Source of the DNA: Paenibacillus xerothermodurans
Lineage (GTDB): Bacteria > Bacillota > Bacilli > Paenibacillales > NBRC-103111
NCBI RefSeq assembly: GCF_002220865.2
Contig: NZ_NHRJ02000002.1
Location: 389,891-453,890, forward strand
Length of the DNA: 64,000 nt
Reading direction: 5' to 3'
The position numbers and the translations under genes are program-made. This document shows, in pieces, positions 40,171 through 48,975 of this stretch (position 1 is its first letter; each line of letters starts with the position of its first letter). The notes below the pieces were generated by a model that searched no databases, was not told the origin of the DNA, and saw nothing but the letters and a program-made list of their open reading frames with translations.

Positions 40171-41280
40171 TTAAATCACTTTCGTTTTGGAAGCAATAAA
40201 CGGTGCTTGTTTGTCCCCAGTGAGCACACGTCCCCTGCTGATAAACACGTCCTTATCCAAAATAGCATTTTCGATGATCACATTTTCTTCTATCTCGCAG
40301 TTTTGCAGGATGATACTGTTTTTCACATATGCGCCTCTGCGAATTTTGACGCCGCGGAACAAAATACTGTTCTCCACCTTGCCTTCTATCACGCAGCCGT
40401 TGGCGATTAACGCGTTGCGCGCATGCGATGACTCTGTATACTTGGCAGGCGGCTCATCCTTCACCTTCGTGTAAATCAGATTTTTTTGAAAAAACAGCTC
40501 GCGCCAGATTCTAGGATTTAACAGCTGCATGCTGTGTTTATAATAGCTTTGGATTGTATTGACAGTTCCTGTGTGACCGTCGTGCAGATAGCCGTAAACG
40601 TTCAGTGTCTCTATATTTTTCATGACACCGTCACGTACCAGATGGTCATAGCCTTGGGCCAGGCACGACTCCACCATATCAAGCAAGAGTTCCTTACTTA
40701 TCACATACATTTCCATGGAGATGTTGTCCGTACGAAGACGTCCGCTCTGATCCTGTATCATCGTCACTCTGCCATCATCCGTGACGGCGAGTCGGCGAGA
40801 TCTGCCGAATTCCTCCTCTTCCGCCTTTTTGTACACGACCGTGATATCAGCATGGTTCTGCAGGTGATAGTCCAGTACGTCATTGAAGTCCAAGTTGCAT
40901 ATGATGTGACTCCGTGATATGACCACATACTCCTCACGGGCACGGTAGAAATAATCACGATGACTATAAAATTGGAATAAATCGCCCCGAGACATGCCCG
41001 TCGTCTCCTGCAGCACCGCCGGCAAAGTAAACAATCCGCCGCGCTTTCGGTCGAGATCCCATTCTTTGCCCGAGCCCAAATGGTCCATCAAGGAGCGGTA
41101 CTTGTGCTGTGTAAATACCGCCACGTTATCGATGCCGGAATTCACCATATTTGACAGCCCGAAATCGATCAACCGGTATCTGGCGCCGAACGGCACGGAG
41201 GCCACACAGCGGGTATAGGTCAACTCTTCCAATTCGTCCGGCTCATTCACTAAGTTAATAACGCCCATCATACGCTTCAT
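40171..41280 (-). CDS. glgD: GlgD, regulatory subunit of ADP-glucose pyrophosphorylase
   Basis: A non-catalytic partner of GlgC in Firmicutes. The 369-residue protein has the nucleotidyltransferase fold (RYRLIDFGLSNMVNSGIDNVAVFTQ) and a left-handed beta-helix C-terminus (IANGCVIEGKVENSILFRGV). It lacks the N-terminal glycine-rich GGxGxRL loop that GlgC has, where it reads MMGVINLVNEPDELEELT. The ATG at 41280 is seven bases after glgC, with GAGAGGATG as ribosome binding site within the glgC end. Confidence 0.93.
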   Translation of the reverse strand: MKRMMGVINLVNEPDELEELTYTRCVASVPFGARYRLIDFGLSNMVNSGIDNVAVFTQHKYRSLMDHLGSGKEWDLDRKRGGLFTLPAVLQETTGMSRGDLFQFYSHRDYFYRAREEYVVISRSHIICNLDFNDVLDYHLQNHADITVVYKKAEEEEFGRSRRLAVTDDGRVTMIQDQSGRLRTDNISMEMYVISKELLLDMVESCLAQGYDHLVRDGVMKNIETLNVYGYLHDGHTGTVNTIQSYYKHSMQLLNPRIWRELFFQKNLIYTKVKDEPPAKYTESSHARNALIANGCVIEGKVENSILFRGVKIRRGAYVKNSIILQNCEIEENVIIENAILDKDVFISRGRVLTGDKQAPFIASKTKVI

Positions 41281-41287
41281 ATAGGAC

Positions 41288-42448
41288 TCATCCTCTCATC
41301 TCGGCCTTTAGTGGAGTGATAATCTCGCCATCGGCTATCAAAGTGATGGTCTGCTGCTCGCCTGGCGCTCCGACAATGGAACCGTCCTTGACTACAGCAC
41401 CTTCCCCGATAATAGATTTATATATTTGCACGTTATTTCCAATGCGTACGTTGGGCATAATAACGGAATCTTTAATCAGACTCCCTTCACCAACCTCCAC
41501 ACCGTAAAACAACACGGAATGATCCACTTGGCCAAACACGCTGCATCCCTCGTTCACCAGTGACCGCCGGATTTGTGCCGTAGGGGCGATGTATTGTCCG
41601 GGTTGACAAGGGTTCACCGAGTAAATGCGCCATTCCTGGTCATTCAGGTTGAACTCCGGCTCATCCTCCAGCAGGTCCATGCTGGCTTCCCAGAGGCTGT
41701 CAATCGTGCCTACATCCTTCCAATAGCCTTGGAACGGATAAGCCATCAGCTTCTTCTGCTCCCTCAGCATTAAGGGAATGATGTCTTTGCCAAAATCGTG
41801 GCTGGATTCAGGATTGCGTTCATCCTTGATCAAGTAGTCCTTGAGCAGCTGCCAGTTGAATATATAAATGCCCATGGAAGCGAGATTACTTTGGGGTTCT
41901 TTCGGCTTTTCGATGAATTCAGTGATGCGATGCGATGGGTCGGTATTCATGATGCCGAAACGGCTCGCTTCCTCCCACTTCACTCCAATCACAGCGATCG
42001 TCGCGTCCGCGCCCGTTGATTTGTGAAAATTCAGCATCACATCGTAATCCATTTTATAAATATGGTCGCCGGAAATAACCAACACATATTCCGGGTCGTA
42101 TTGTTCGATGAAGGAAATGTTGCGATAGATCGCATTGGCTGTGCCGGAGTACCATGCGCCGCCCGTTTGCTCCATGTATGGAGGCAGCAGGCTGACTCCG
42201 CCGTTTTGCCGGTCAAGGTCCCAAGGTGCGCCAATGCCGATATAATTGTTCAGCACGAGAGGCTGATACTGGGTTAGCACGCCGACCGTATCGATGCCCG
42301 AATTTGTGCAGTTGCTCAACGTGAAATCAATGATGCGGTATTTCCCGCCAAAGTGGACCGCGGGCTTCGCGAGCTTACTTGTCAGCGCCCCGAGCCGTCT
42401 TCCCTCGCCGCCTGCAAGCAGCATGCCTACCGTTTCCTTTTTACGCAT
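41288..42448 (-). CDS. glgC: Glucose-1-phosphate adenylyltransferase GlgC
   Basis: Makes ADP-glucose from glucose-1-phosphate and ATP. The 386-residue protein begins [20 protein letters not shown], with the nucleotide-binding GGEGRRL loop. It then has [19 protein letters not shown], the sugar-phosphate region [18 protein letters not shown], and a beta-helix C-terminal domain. The ATG at 42448 overlaps the glgB end by eight bases with GAGAGGGG upstream, so it is coupled to glgB. An in-frame extension further upstream lies inside glgB. Confidence 0.96.
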   Translation of the reverse strand: MRKKETVGMLLAGGEGRRLGALTSKLAKPAVHFGGKYRIIDFTLSNCTNSGIDTVGVLTQYQPLVLNNYIGIGAPWDLDRQNGGVSLLPPYMEQTGGAWYSGTANAIYRNISFIEQYDPEYVLVISGDHIYKMDYDVMLNFHKSTGADATIAVIGVKWEEASRFGIMNTDPSHRITEFIEKPKEPQSNLASMGIYIFNWQLLKDYLIKDERNPESSHDFGKDIIPLMLREQKKLMAYPFQGYWKDVGTIDSLWEASMDLLEDEPEFNLNDQEWRIYSVNPCQPGQYIAPTAQIRRSLVNEGCSVFGQVDHSVLFYGVEVGEGSLIKDSVIMPNVRIGNNVQIYKSIIGEGAVVKDGSIVGAPGEQQTITLIADGEIITPLKAEMRG

Positions 42449-44399
42449 CAACACGATCCCCTCTCGTTTTCTTGGTGCTGCTTGCTTTCCGCCCAATCTG
42501 CACCGGCCTGAGTACGATGGTCGCCAGCGGTGGGACAACTATCTGCAGACTGAACGGCTGTGAATGCCATGAAAAGGCCTCTGTTTTGAGCTTTCCGCGG
42601 TTTATGAGCCCTGACCCGCCGTAGGCAGGGAGATCGCTGTTAAAACATTCCTGATATACACCGGCAAAAGGCACTCCGATACGGTACGTATTGAACGTCT
42701 GTGGAGTGAAGTTGCAGAGAATAACCAAAAAATCGTCCGGATCGGCCGACTTCCGCATAAAAGTTACTATGCTCTGCCCGCTATCATGCGGATCGATCCA
42801 GGCAAAACCTTCCGGCTGATGGTCAAGTTCCCATAATGATTTCTCCTGCAAATACAACCGGTTAAGGTCGCGGACATACTGATGCATCGAGCGGTGGCTG
42901 TCGTACTCGAGTATCTCCCAATCGAGATCCTCCAGGTCCTTCCACTCATCGAATTGTCCGAACTCGCCACCCATGAACAGCAGTTTTTTGCCGGGATGAT
43001 TCATCATATAGCCGTACAGCACGCGCAGATTCGCGAATTTGCGCCAGTAATCGCCGGGCATCTTGTTTAACAAAGACTTTTTGCCGTGCACAACCTCATC
43101 ATGGGACAACGGCAGCACATAATTTTCGGAAAAAGCGTACATAAACGAGAAGGTTAATAGATTGTGGCTGCCGGAACGAAAATACGGGTCGGTTTCCATA
43201 TAACGCAGCATGTCATTCATCCAGCCCATGTTCCACTTATAATTGAAGCCCAGTCCCCCGTCGTGCACCGGAGCGGTCACCTGCGGCCAGTCCGTCGAGT
43301 CCTCCGCCATCATCAGCGCATCGGGGTAGTGAGCGAACACGGTTTGATTAAGCTTTTTGATGAAATTTATCGCATCGGTGTTTTCGTCACCGCCGTGCTC
43401 GTTCTTGGTCCAGTGCAACTCAGGCTTGCCGAAATTCAAATAAAGCAGACTGGCCACGGCATCCACCCGCAGACCGTCGATATGATACATATCCATCCAG
43501 AACAAAGCGTTGGAGATTAGAAAGCTGATGACTTCAGGCTTCGAAAAATCGAATGAAAGTGTTCCCCACTCCGGTTTTTCCGCGAGCCGCGGGTCGTTAT
43601 ATTCATACAGAGGTTCGCCGTCGAATTGCCTTAAACCGTGCGCATCTTTCACAAAGTGGCCGGGAACCCAATCCAGAATGACGGCAATTCCGGCCTGATG
43701 GCATCGGTCGACGAAATACATAAAATCTTTGGGCGTACCAAACCGGCTGGTCACCGAATAATATCCGGTCGCCTGGTAGCCCCATGACCGGTCATATGGA
43801 TGCTCCGCAAGCGGGAGCAGCTCAATGTGCGTGTAGCCCATATCAACCACATAGTCCACCAGCTCATCGGCGAGTTCACGGTACGTGTAATACTCACCGT
43901 CCGGCTTCTTTTTCCAGGTGCCCATATGAACTTCGTAGATATTCATCGGGCGGTTGTAGGCCGGCTTCGCGGACTTGCTGTGCTGCCAATCGTCGTCATG
44001 CCACTGGTATCCTTCTAAGGCAGCAATTCGTGATGCGGTGCCCGGCTTCAGTTCGGATTGAAATGCGTACGGGTCCGCTTTACGGATGACTTCTCCATAC
44101 CGCGTAACAATTTCGTACTTGTACAAGCCGCCCTCATCTATGCCTGGCACAAACAGGCTCCATACACCCGAGGTGCTGATCTTGCGCATGCTGTATTCCG
44201 TACCGTCCCACCCGTTGAAGTCGCCGATTACGCGTACTTCCAAAGCATGCGGCGCCCACACGGCGAACCGCACGCCTCGCACATCGCCTTGTTTCATCAC
44301 TTGAGCACCCAGTACCCGGTAGCTGTGATACAGGCTGCCTTCGTGAAACAAGAAGAGATCTTCCGGACCGGGGATTGTGCTTAACATAGATGGTTTCAT
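42441..44399 (-). CDS. glgB: 1,4-alpha-glucan branching enzyme GlgB
   Basis: Introduces alpha-1,6 branches into glycogen. The 652-residue protein has an N-terminal CBM48 module ([22 protein letters not shown]) and a GH13 catalytic barrel with nucleophile Asp in [14 protein letters not shown], acid/base Glu in [12 protein letters not shown] and transition-state Asp in [11 protein letters not shown]. The C-terminal amylase domain ends in a basic tail. The ATG at 44399 is close to AGGGG, and an ATG at 44387 is a possible alternative. It is the first gene of the glycogen operon. Confidence 0.95.
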   Translation of the reverse strand: MKPSMLSTIPGPEDLFLFHEGSLYHSYRVLGAQVMKQGDVRGVRFAVWAPHALEVRVIGDFNGWDGTEYSMRKISTSGVWSLFVPGIDEGGLYKYEIVTRYGEVIRKADPYAFQSELKPGTASRIAALEGYQWHDDDWQHSKSAKPAYNRPMNIYEVHMGTWKKKPDGEYYTYRELADELVDYVVDMGYTHIELLPLAEHPYDRSWGYQATGYYSVTSRFGTPKDFMYFVDRCHQAGIAVILDWVPGHFVKDAHGLRQFDGEPLYEYNDPRLAEKPEWGTLSFDFSKPEVISFLISNALFWMDMYHIDGLRVDAVASLLYLNFGKPELHWTKNEHGGDENTDAINFIKKLNQTVFAHYPDALMMAEDSTDWPQVTAPVHDGGLGFNYKWNMGWMNDMLRYMETDPYFRSGSHNLLTFSFMYAFSENYVLPLSHDEVVHGKKSLLNKMPGDYWRKFANLRVLYGYMMNHPGKKLLFMGGEFGQFDEWKDLEDLDWEILEYDSHRSMHQYVRDLNRLYLQEKSLWELDHQPEGFAWIDPHDSGQSIVTFMRKSADPDDFLVILCNFTPQTFNTYRIGVPFAGVYQECFNSDLPAYGGSGLINRGKLKTEAFSWHSQPFSLQIVVPPLATIVLRPVQIGRKASSTKKTRGDRVDA

Positions 44400-44752
44400 C
44401 CCCTATTCTCTAAATTATCTGCCTATCCTAAAAAATACTACATGCCCCTGTAAATTCCTGCTTTGCTTGAAATTTGTTGATGATGTGGATAAAAAGTGCT
44501 GCGCACTCCACTTCTCTATTACCCACAGAAGCAGGAATGTACACTGCCATTTAAATGCTGTTTTTCATATAATTGCATTTTGGCCGATGGGACACCGATT
44601 GAAGTATATTCAGGAACGTTAAATATATGTTTGATGCGGGCGAAAAACTGTGGTGTGAGCCCAACTTTTTAATCCAAGCAATTTCGTGTACAATATGAGG
44701 GGATTATCAGCTCATGGAAATTAGGGGAAAAAGACAGAAGGAAGGTACCGTA
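44400..44752. other. Divergent promoter region between glgB and the methyltransferase gene
   Basis: About 350 bases without a gene. For the plus-strand gene, TTTTTA (about 44667) with TACAAT 17 bases later (about 44690) is a plausible sigma-A promoter. For glgB, TTTACA with TAGGAT 18 bases later (about 44455-44425) is weaker. The rest is AT-rich and shows no clear structure. Confidence 0.5.
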
Positions 44753-45616
44753 ATGTTTGCAGCACACGATTGGAAGGATTATGAGGTTATCGATACAGGC
44801 GACGGAGAAAAGCTGGAAAGATGGGGCAGCATTGTCCTGCGCCGGCCCGATCCGCAGATCATTTGGCCGATAGCGAAAGAAACGGGGCGCTGGAGAAACC
44901 CGGACGCTCACTACCACCGGAGCTCAAGCGGCGGCGGCCAATGGGAATATAAGCAGGATTTACCGGAACGCTGGACTATCGGTTACGATAAACTGCGTTT
45001 TCACATCAAGCCCACCAATTTTAAGCATACCGGCTTGTTTCCGGAGCAGGCGGCCAATTGGAAGTGGATGATGGAGAAAATCCAAGGCGCCGGCCGCAAG
45101 ATTCGTGTATTAAATTTATTCGCATACACAGGGGGCGCCTCCGTTGCCTGTGCCTTCGCCGGCGCGGATGTGGTTCATGTCGACGCCTCCAAGGGAGTAG
45201 TGCAGTGGGCGAAGGAGAACTTGCAGTTTTCCGGACTCGGAGAGCGGCCGGTACGGTTTATCACGGATGACGTATTTAAGTTCGTCCAGCGTGAGCAGCG
45301 CCGCGGAAGCAAATACGACGCAATCATCATGGATCCGCCCTCATACGGCCGTGGTCCCGGCGGAGAAACCTGGAAGCTTGAAACGAACTTGTTTCCGTTC
45401 GTCGAATCGTGCATGGAGATCATGTCCGACAGGCCGCTGTTTATGCTGATCAACTCATACACCACCGGCATATCCGCTACGGTGCTCAAAAATATATTGG
45501 CCATGTCGCTTGGGACGAGGTATGGCGGTAATATCACGTGCGGTGAAATCGGTCTGCCCATAACCGCGTCAAAGCTGATGCTGCCCTGCGGCATCCTCGC
45601 TCGCTGGGAGGCTTAA
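44753..45616 (+). CDS. Class I SAM-dependent methyltransferase (RlmI/RlmK-like)
   Basis: A 287-residue predicted methyltransferase. The Rossmann core begins at VLNLFAYTGGASVACAFAGA, then VVHVDASKGVVQWAKENL and the catalytic-loop motif IIMDPPSYGRGPGGE. This resembles the C-terminal half of RlmI/RlmK-type 23S rRNA cytosine/guanine methyltransferases, but it lacks their PUA domain. A front domain of about 110 residues replaces it. I chose the ATG at 44753 after AAGGAAGG. An ATG at 44714 is possible. It is three bases from the pseudouridine synthase gene, so the pair probably modifies RNA. Confidence 0.85.
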   Translation: MFAAHDWKDYEVIDTGDGEKLERWGSIVLRRPDPQIIWPIAKETGRWRNPDAHYHRSSSGGGQWEYKQDLPERWTIGYDKLRFHIKPTNFKHTGLFPEQAANWKWMMEKIQGAGRKIRVLNLFAYTGGASVACAFAGADVVHVDASKGVVQWAKENLQFSGLGERPVRFITDDVFKFVQREQRRGSKYDAIIMDPPSYGRGPGGETWKLETNLFPFVESCMEIMSDRPLFMLINSYTTGISATVLKNILAMSLGTRYGGNITCGEIGLPITASKLMLPCGILARWEA

Positions 45617-45619
45617 CGT

Positions 45620-46321
45620 ATGCCGCAAGCCTCACTGCCGGAGGTGCCCGTGCTGTATGAGGACAACCACGTGATCGTGGTAGTGAAGCCTGTAAACGTC
45701 CCGACCCAAGCGGACGATTCGCGGGATCCTGATCTGTTGACACTGATCAAGCAGGATTTGAAGCAACGACACCACAAGCCTGGTAACGTGTATCTGGGGC
45801 TTGTGCATCGGCTGGACCGGCCGGTCGGCGGTGTCATGGTATTCGCGAAGACGTCCAAGGCGGCGTCCCGCCTGTCCGATGCGGTTCGCACCCGCTCGAT
45901 CGGCAAACGGTACACGGCCGTCGTCCACGGCAAGCCCAAGCAGCCGCAAGGCACGCTCCGGCACTATCTGCTTAAGGATACGAAATCTAATATGGTATGC
46001 GTGGTGCCTGAGAGCAAAGCCGGAGGCAAAGAGGCGATTTTAGATTACCGGCTGCTGGATCATGCCGACGGTCTATCTTTGATTGAAGTAGAGCTGCACA
46101 CCGGACGCCCCCATCAAATCCGTGTGCAGTTTGCCGCCATCGGCTGTCCGCTGGTAGGAGATCAGCGGTACGGCATGCATCTGACCAAGCCCGGGCAGCA
46201 AATCGCCCTCTGGTCAACGAAGCTCAGCTTCGAGCATCCTGTCACCAAGGAGATGTTAACGTTCACCTCCACACCGCCCAAAGCGTTCCCATGGTTTTTG
46301 TGGGAGGAGCGGTGGCTGTAA
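45620..46321 (+). CDS. RluA-family RNA pseudouridine synthase
   Basis: Isomerises uridine to pseudouridine in rRNA or tRNA. The 233-residue protein has the catalytic Asp in LVHRLDRPVGGVMVFAKT, the KRYTAVVHGKP strand and the late ELHTGRPHQIRVQFAAIGCPLVGD motif. No S4 domain is present, so it is a short member. The ATG at 45620 uses GGGAGG, which overlaps the end of the methyltransferase gene, indicating one transcript. The target site is unknown. Confidence 0.93.
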   Translation: MPQASLPEVPVLYEDNHVIVVVKPVNVPTQADDSRDPDLLTLIKQDLKQRHHKPGNVYLGLVHRLDRPVGGVMVFAKTSKAASRLSDAVRTRSIGKRYTAVVHGKPKQPQGTLRHYLLKDTKSNMVCVVPESKAGGKEAILDYRLLDHADGLSLIEVELHTGRPHQIRVQFAAIGCPLVGDQRYGMHLTKPGQQIALWSTKLSFEHPVTKEMLTFTSTPPKAFPWFLWEERWL

Positions 46322-46405
46322 TTCCCGATGTCTGTGCCGACATTGGCGGTGCCAAACCTCAATCAACATGTTCACCATTGGCGGCATGGGAGCGGGACCA
46401 ACGTG

Positions 46406-46443
46406 AAAAAGCCTGCGTTCCTAACAGGAGCCGCGGGCTTTTT
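46406..46443. terminator. Bidirectional terminator between the RluA-type gene and fetB
   Basis: AAAAAGCC.GCG pairs with CGCGGGCTTTTT. The A- and T-rich flanks suit both strands. It lies between convergent genes and ends two bases before the fetB stop. Confidence 0.85.
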
Positions 46444-46444
46444 C

Positions 46445-47197
46445 TCATCCGGCTGGGAGCAGACGCTCATCCTCAGTAAACCAAAGCTTGTAGCTGAGTG
46501 TGCTTAGAATAATACTTGTGATGGCGGCTGATGCGGTGATGGTGAACAAGATCAAAATCTGGTAACGTACGGCCTCGACCGGATCGGCCCCGGCGATAAT
46601 CATACCGGTCATCATGCCAGGCAGCTGCACCAATCCGGTTGTTTTCATCGCATCGATAGTGGGAATCATACTGGCTCGCACAGAGCGCTTTAGAGACCTC
46701 TGAATGGCCTGACGAGCCGTCGCGCCAAGTGCCAGCAGTGTCTCGATCTCCCCTTTCGACGCTTCGACCTCGCGTTTCATCTGATTCAGCAGAAGCCCCG
46801 ACACCACCATAGCATTACCGATGATCATACCGCTTATCGGAATGATGTACTGCGGTACCGGCTCGATGATATCAAGCCCCACCATCATGCTCATGGTGAC
46901 CGTTTCCGTCACGACGAGCGCGAGCCATACTCTCCAACGGATGCCAGCGAGCCCTTTGGCCCGCTGGCCGGCATTCCAGGCGGCCACTGTCGTCATAATA
47001 CCCAGTATCAATAGCAGCAGGAGCGGATTGCGAGACTGAAAAACATAGTGCAGCACATAGCCGACTAACAACAGCTGCACCGCACACCGGACGGTGCTGA
47101 CCAGAATCTCCCGCTCCAATCCCAACCTCTGCCACATGGAAAGAACTATGGCCACAGCGACAAATGCGACCGTGAAACCCAGCGCTAAATTGTTCAT
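46445..47197 (-). CDS. fetB: FetB/UPF0014-type ABC permease
   Basis: A membrane subunit of 250 residues with about seven hydrophobic segments. Typical FetB features are the GMIIGNAMVVSGLLLNQM segment, the EALLALGATARQA-like loop (IETLLALGATARQAIQ) that contacts the ATPase, and the GLVQLPGMMTGMIIAGADP motif. In E. coli FetAB exports iron. The ATG at 47197 lies seven bases after fetA. Confidence 0.88.
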   Translation of the reverse strand: MNNLALGFTVAFVAVAIVLSMWQRLGLEREILVSTVRCAVQLLLVGYVLHYVFQSRNPLLLLLILGIMTTVAAWNAGQRAKGLAGIRWRVWLALVVTETVTMSMMVGLDIIEPVPQYIIPISGMIIGNAMVVSGLLLNQMKREVEASKGEIETLLALGATARQAIQRSLKRSVRASMIPTIDAMKTTGLVQLPGMMTGMIIAGADPVEAVRYQILILFTITASAAITSIILSTLSYKLWFTEDERLLPAG

Positions 47198-47204
47198 TCT
47201 CCCG

Positions 47205-47951
47205 TTATCCCTCCCCGGCGTTGCTGTATGCGAGACCGCCGTCGGAGCCGGAAGCTGTATTCTCAAAAAAACGTGTCGTATCGGCTTGCTGCTGCAGCGT
47301 GTGTTCAGCCATCAACCATACACGTTGGCTCGTATGCCGAGCCTGCTCGCGGTCATGGGTCACCCACAGCATGGTGGCAGCCTCTCGCTTATGCCAATCC
47401 AACAGCAGCTGTTCGACCGCCTCCTTGCTCTGCGGGTCGAGTGCTGCGGTGATCTCATCGAGCAGCAGCACTTCCGGCTTGAGAAGAAGTGTTCTTATCA
47501 ACGCTATCCGCTGCTTTTCCCCGCCGGATAGATCCGCAGCGCGCTTGCTCCGGTCCATCGCGCCCAAACCTACGGCCTCCATTAGTTTGTGCGCCAATTT
47601 ATCATCAAAGGCCTGCCGATGAAGCCTGCTTACCAAGCGAAGGTTATCATCTACCGATCCATCCAGCATGGCCGGCTGCTGCGCTACGTAACTGACTTTC
47701 ATGCGCCAATGCCGAGGGGCATAGTCATCGGCCAATGTATTGCGGTAGCGGATCGTTCCGTGATCTGCAGCGTCAAGCATGCCGATAACACGCAGCAGGG
47801 TGCTTTTGCCCTGCCCCGACGCGCCGATTAACGCAACGATTGTGGGCTCCTCTATCTTTGCCGATACATTGGTGAATAGATAGCGCCGCTGTTCATTCTC
47901 CAACACCGTTTTTTGCAGATCATCTATTTCCAATATGGGAGTGTGGTTCAC
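47205..47951 (-). CDS. fetA: FetA-type ABC transporter ATP-binding protein
   Basis: The ATPase partner of FetB, 248 residues. Walker A is GASGQGKSTLL, the signature is LSGGEKQRIALIR, Walker B is VLLLDEITAALD (with Ile in place of the usual Pro, as in FetA/YbbL proteins), and the switch His is in WVTHDREQ. The start is a GTG at 47951 with AAGGAG seven bases upstream. Iron or other metal export is the family function. Regulation could involve the hairpin upstream or the MarR protein encoded next to it. Confidence 0.88.
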   Translation of the reverse strand: MNHTPILEIDDLQKTVLENEQRRYLFTNVSAKIEEPTIVALIGASGQGKSTLLRVIGMLDAADHGTIRYRNTLADDYAPRHWRMKVSYVAQQPAMLDGSVDDNLRLVSRLHRQAFDDKLAHKLMEAVGLGAMDRSKRAADLSGGEKQRIALIRTLLLKPEVLLLDEITAALDPQSKEAVEQLLLDWHKREAATMLWVTHDREQARHTSQRVWLMAEHTLQQQADTTRFFENTASGSDGGLAYSNAGEG

Positions 47952-47980
47952 AATCCCGCTCCTTCCTGAAGTGCTGGACT

Positions 47981-48023
47981 TAAAAATAGCAAAGGCAAGG
48001 GCACTGTCCCTTTCCTTTGCTAT
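47981..48023 (-). terminator. Long hairpin between marR and fetA (terminator or attenuator)
   Basis: ATAGCAAAGG...CCTTTGCTAT with an inner AAGGG/CCCTT stem. On the minus strand TTTTTA follows. It lies 30 bases before the fetA start, so it either ends marR or sits in the fetA leader. Confidence 0.75.
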
Positions 48024-48186
48024 GACAGTATATGTGACTTTTATTCGCCAGCCGGTTGCTCAGGCGCCGTCGCTTCAGCGTCATCAACAGTCTAATATGG
48101 CCGCCTTTGCCAGGGTCACCTTATTTTAGCTTAGTGTAACGCAGCTGTAAGGAAATTATTCTCCTTATGCATGCAAATCGTGCTGC

Positions 48187-48594
48187 TCAGGTGTTCGCCA
48201 CCTTACCTAATAAGTACACCAGCAACTGCTGGTTATGTGCGGATATGCGGCTGAGATAGTTTTGCAGGAAGTTTTCGCGAATTTGCAGACCTCGTGCACA
48301 TTCCGCTTTTCCCTTCTCGGACACCTTTACCCACACGATCCGCCGGTCTTTAGCATCCCGCTCCCGGGTTACCAATTCCGCGCGCTCCATCCGGTCCAAT
48401 AACGTCGTAATTGCAGCGGGAGTCGTTGCCAGATGACTGATAAAGTCAGACGGCTTCATGCGCTCTTGTCCCGTCAACAGCTCAAGCACGGTCAACTGCC
48501 CTTCGGTCAACGAAGGCGCCAACGCCGTATCCATATGGGTATGCAAGTCTTTGGACAGCTTCCGCCAGAGCTTCGCGAATTCTTGAGTAACCAT
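48187..48594 (-). CDS. MarR-family transcriptional regulator
   Basis: A winged-helix regulator of 135 residues. The recognition region is MKPSDFISHLATTPAAITTLLDRMERAELVTRERDAKDRRIVWVKVSEKG, in which the DxRxxxV wing (KDRRIVWV) is clear. I chose the ATG at 48594 ten bases after AGGAG. An earlier ATG at 48636 lacks a ribosome binding site. It is upstream of fetAB on the same strand and may control it or itself. The ligand is unknown. Confidence 0.92.
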   Translation of the reverse strand: MVTQEFAKLWRKLSKDLHTHMDTALAPSLTEGQLTVLELLTGQERMKPSDFISHLATTPAAITTLLDRMERAELVTRERDAKDRRIVWVKVSEKGKAECARGLQIRENFLQNYLSRISAHNQQLLVYLLGKVANT

Positions 48595-48643
48595 GTAAAC
48601 ATCACTCCTGATTATCCCATTATTTTCAACGTTCATGCAACTG

Positions 48644-48672
48644 ATTATAGCACTCCGATTGTGCGGAAAAAA
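48644..48672 (-). promoter_or_regulatory. Extended -10 promoter of the MarR gene
   Basis: TGCTATAAT: a perfect -10 (48649-48644) with the TGn extension. A T-rich element lies 17 bases upstream in place of a good -35. Confidence 0.65.
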
Positions 48673-48807
48673 GGTTAACTACATAAATATTTTAAGACAT
48701 TAATCGCTAAAAACGAGGAACATTAGACGCCGTTCAACATATATTGCTCTATGGGCACGAGCCCAAATGCAGAGCTTGTCATAATGCGCAGGGGGGAGAT
48801 GCAAAAA

Positions 48808-48975
48808 ATGGAAGAATGGAAGAAAGTAATTGGGGAACAGGCACTAAAGGCCGGAATTATAAACGACCCACAGTGGCTCGACAAGTTGGACGACTCGATG
48901 CCGGTGTGGGCCGTATTAGATATATTGGTGAAGTTCGCAGAGAAATTTGAAACGCAATACAACAGCTACGATTAA
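48808..48975 (+). CDS. Small protein of unknown function (55 residues)
   Basis: A short, acidic, probably helical protein (MEEWKKVIGEQALKAGI, then a DDSMPVWAVLDILVKFAEKF helix). I do not recognise it. The ATG at 48808 has GGGGGGAG nine bases upstream, a strong site that argues for translation. It converges with parC, and their stop codons overlap in the sequence TTAA (48972-48975). Confidence 0.6.
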   Translation: MEEWKKVIGEQALKAGIINDPQWLDKLDDSMPVWAVLDILVKFAEKFETQYNSYD

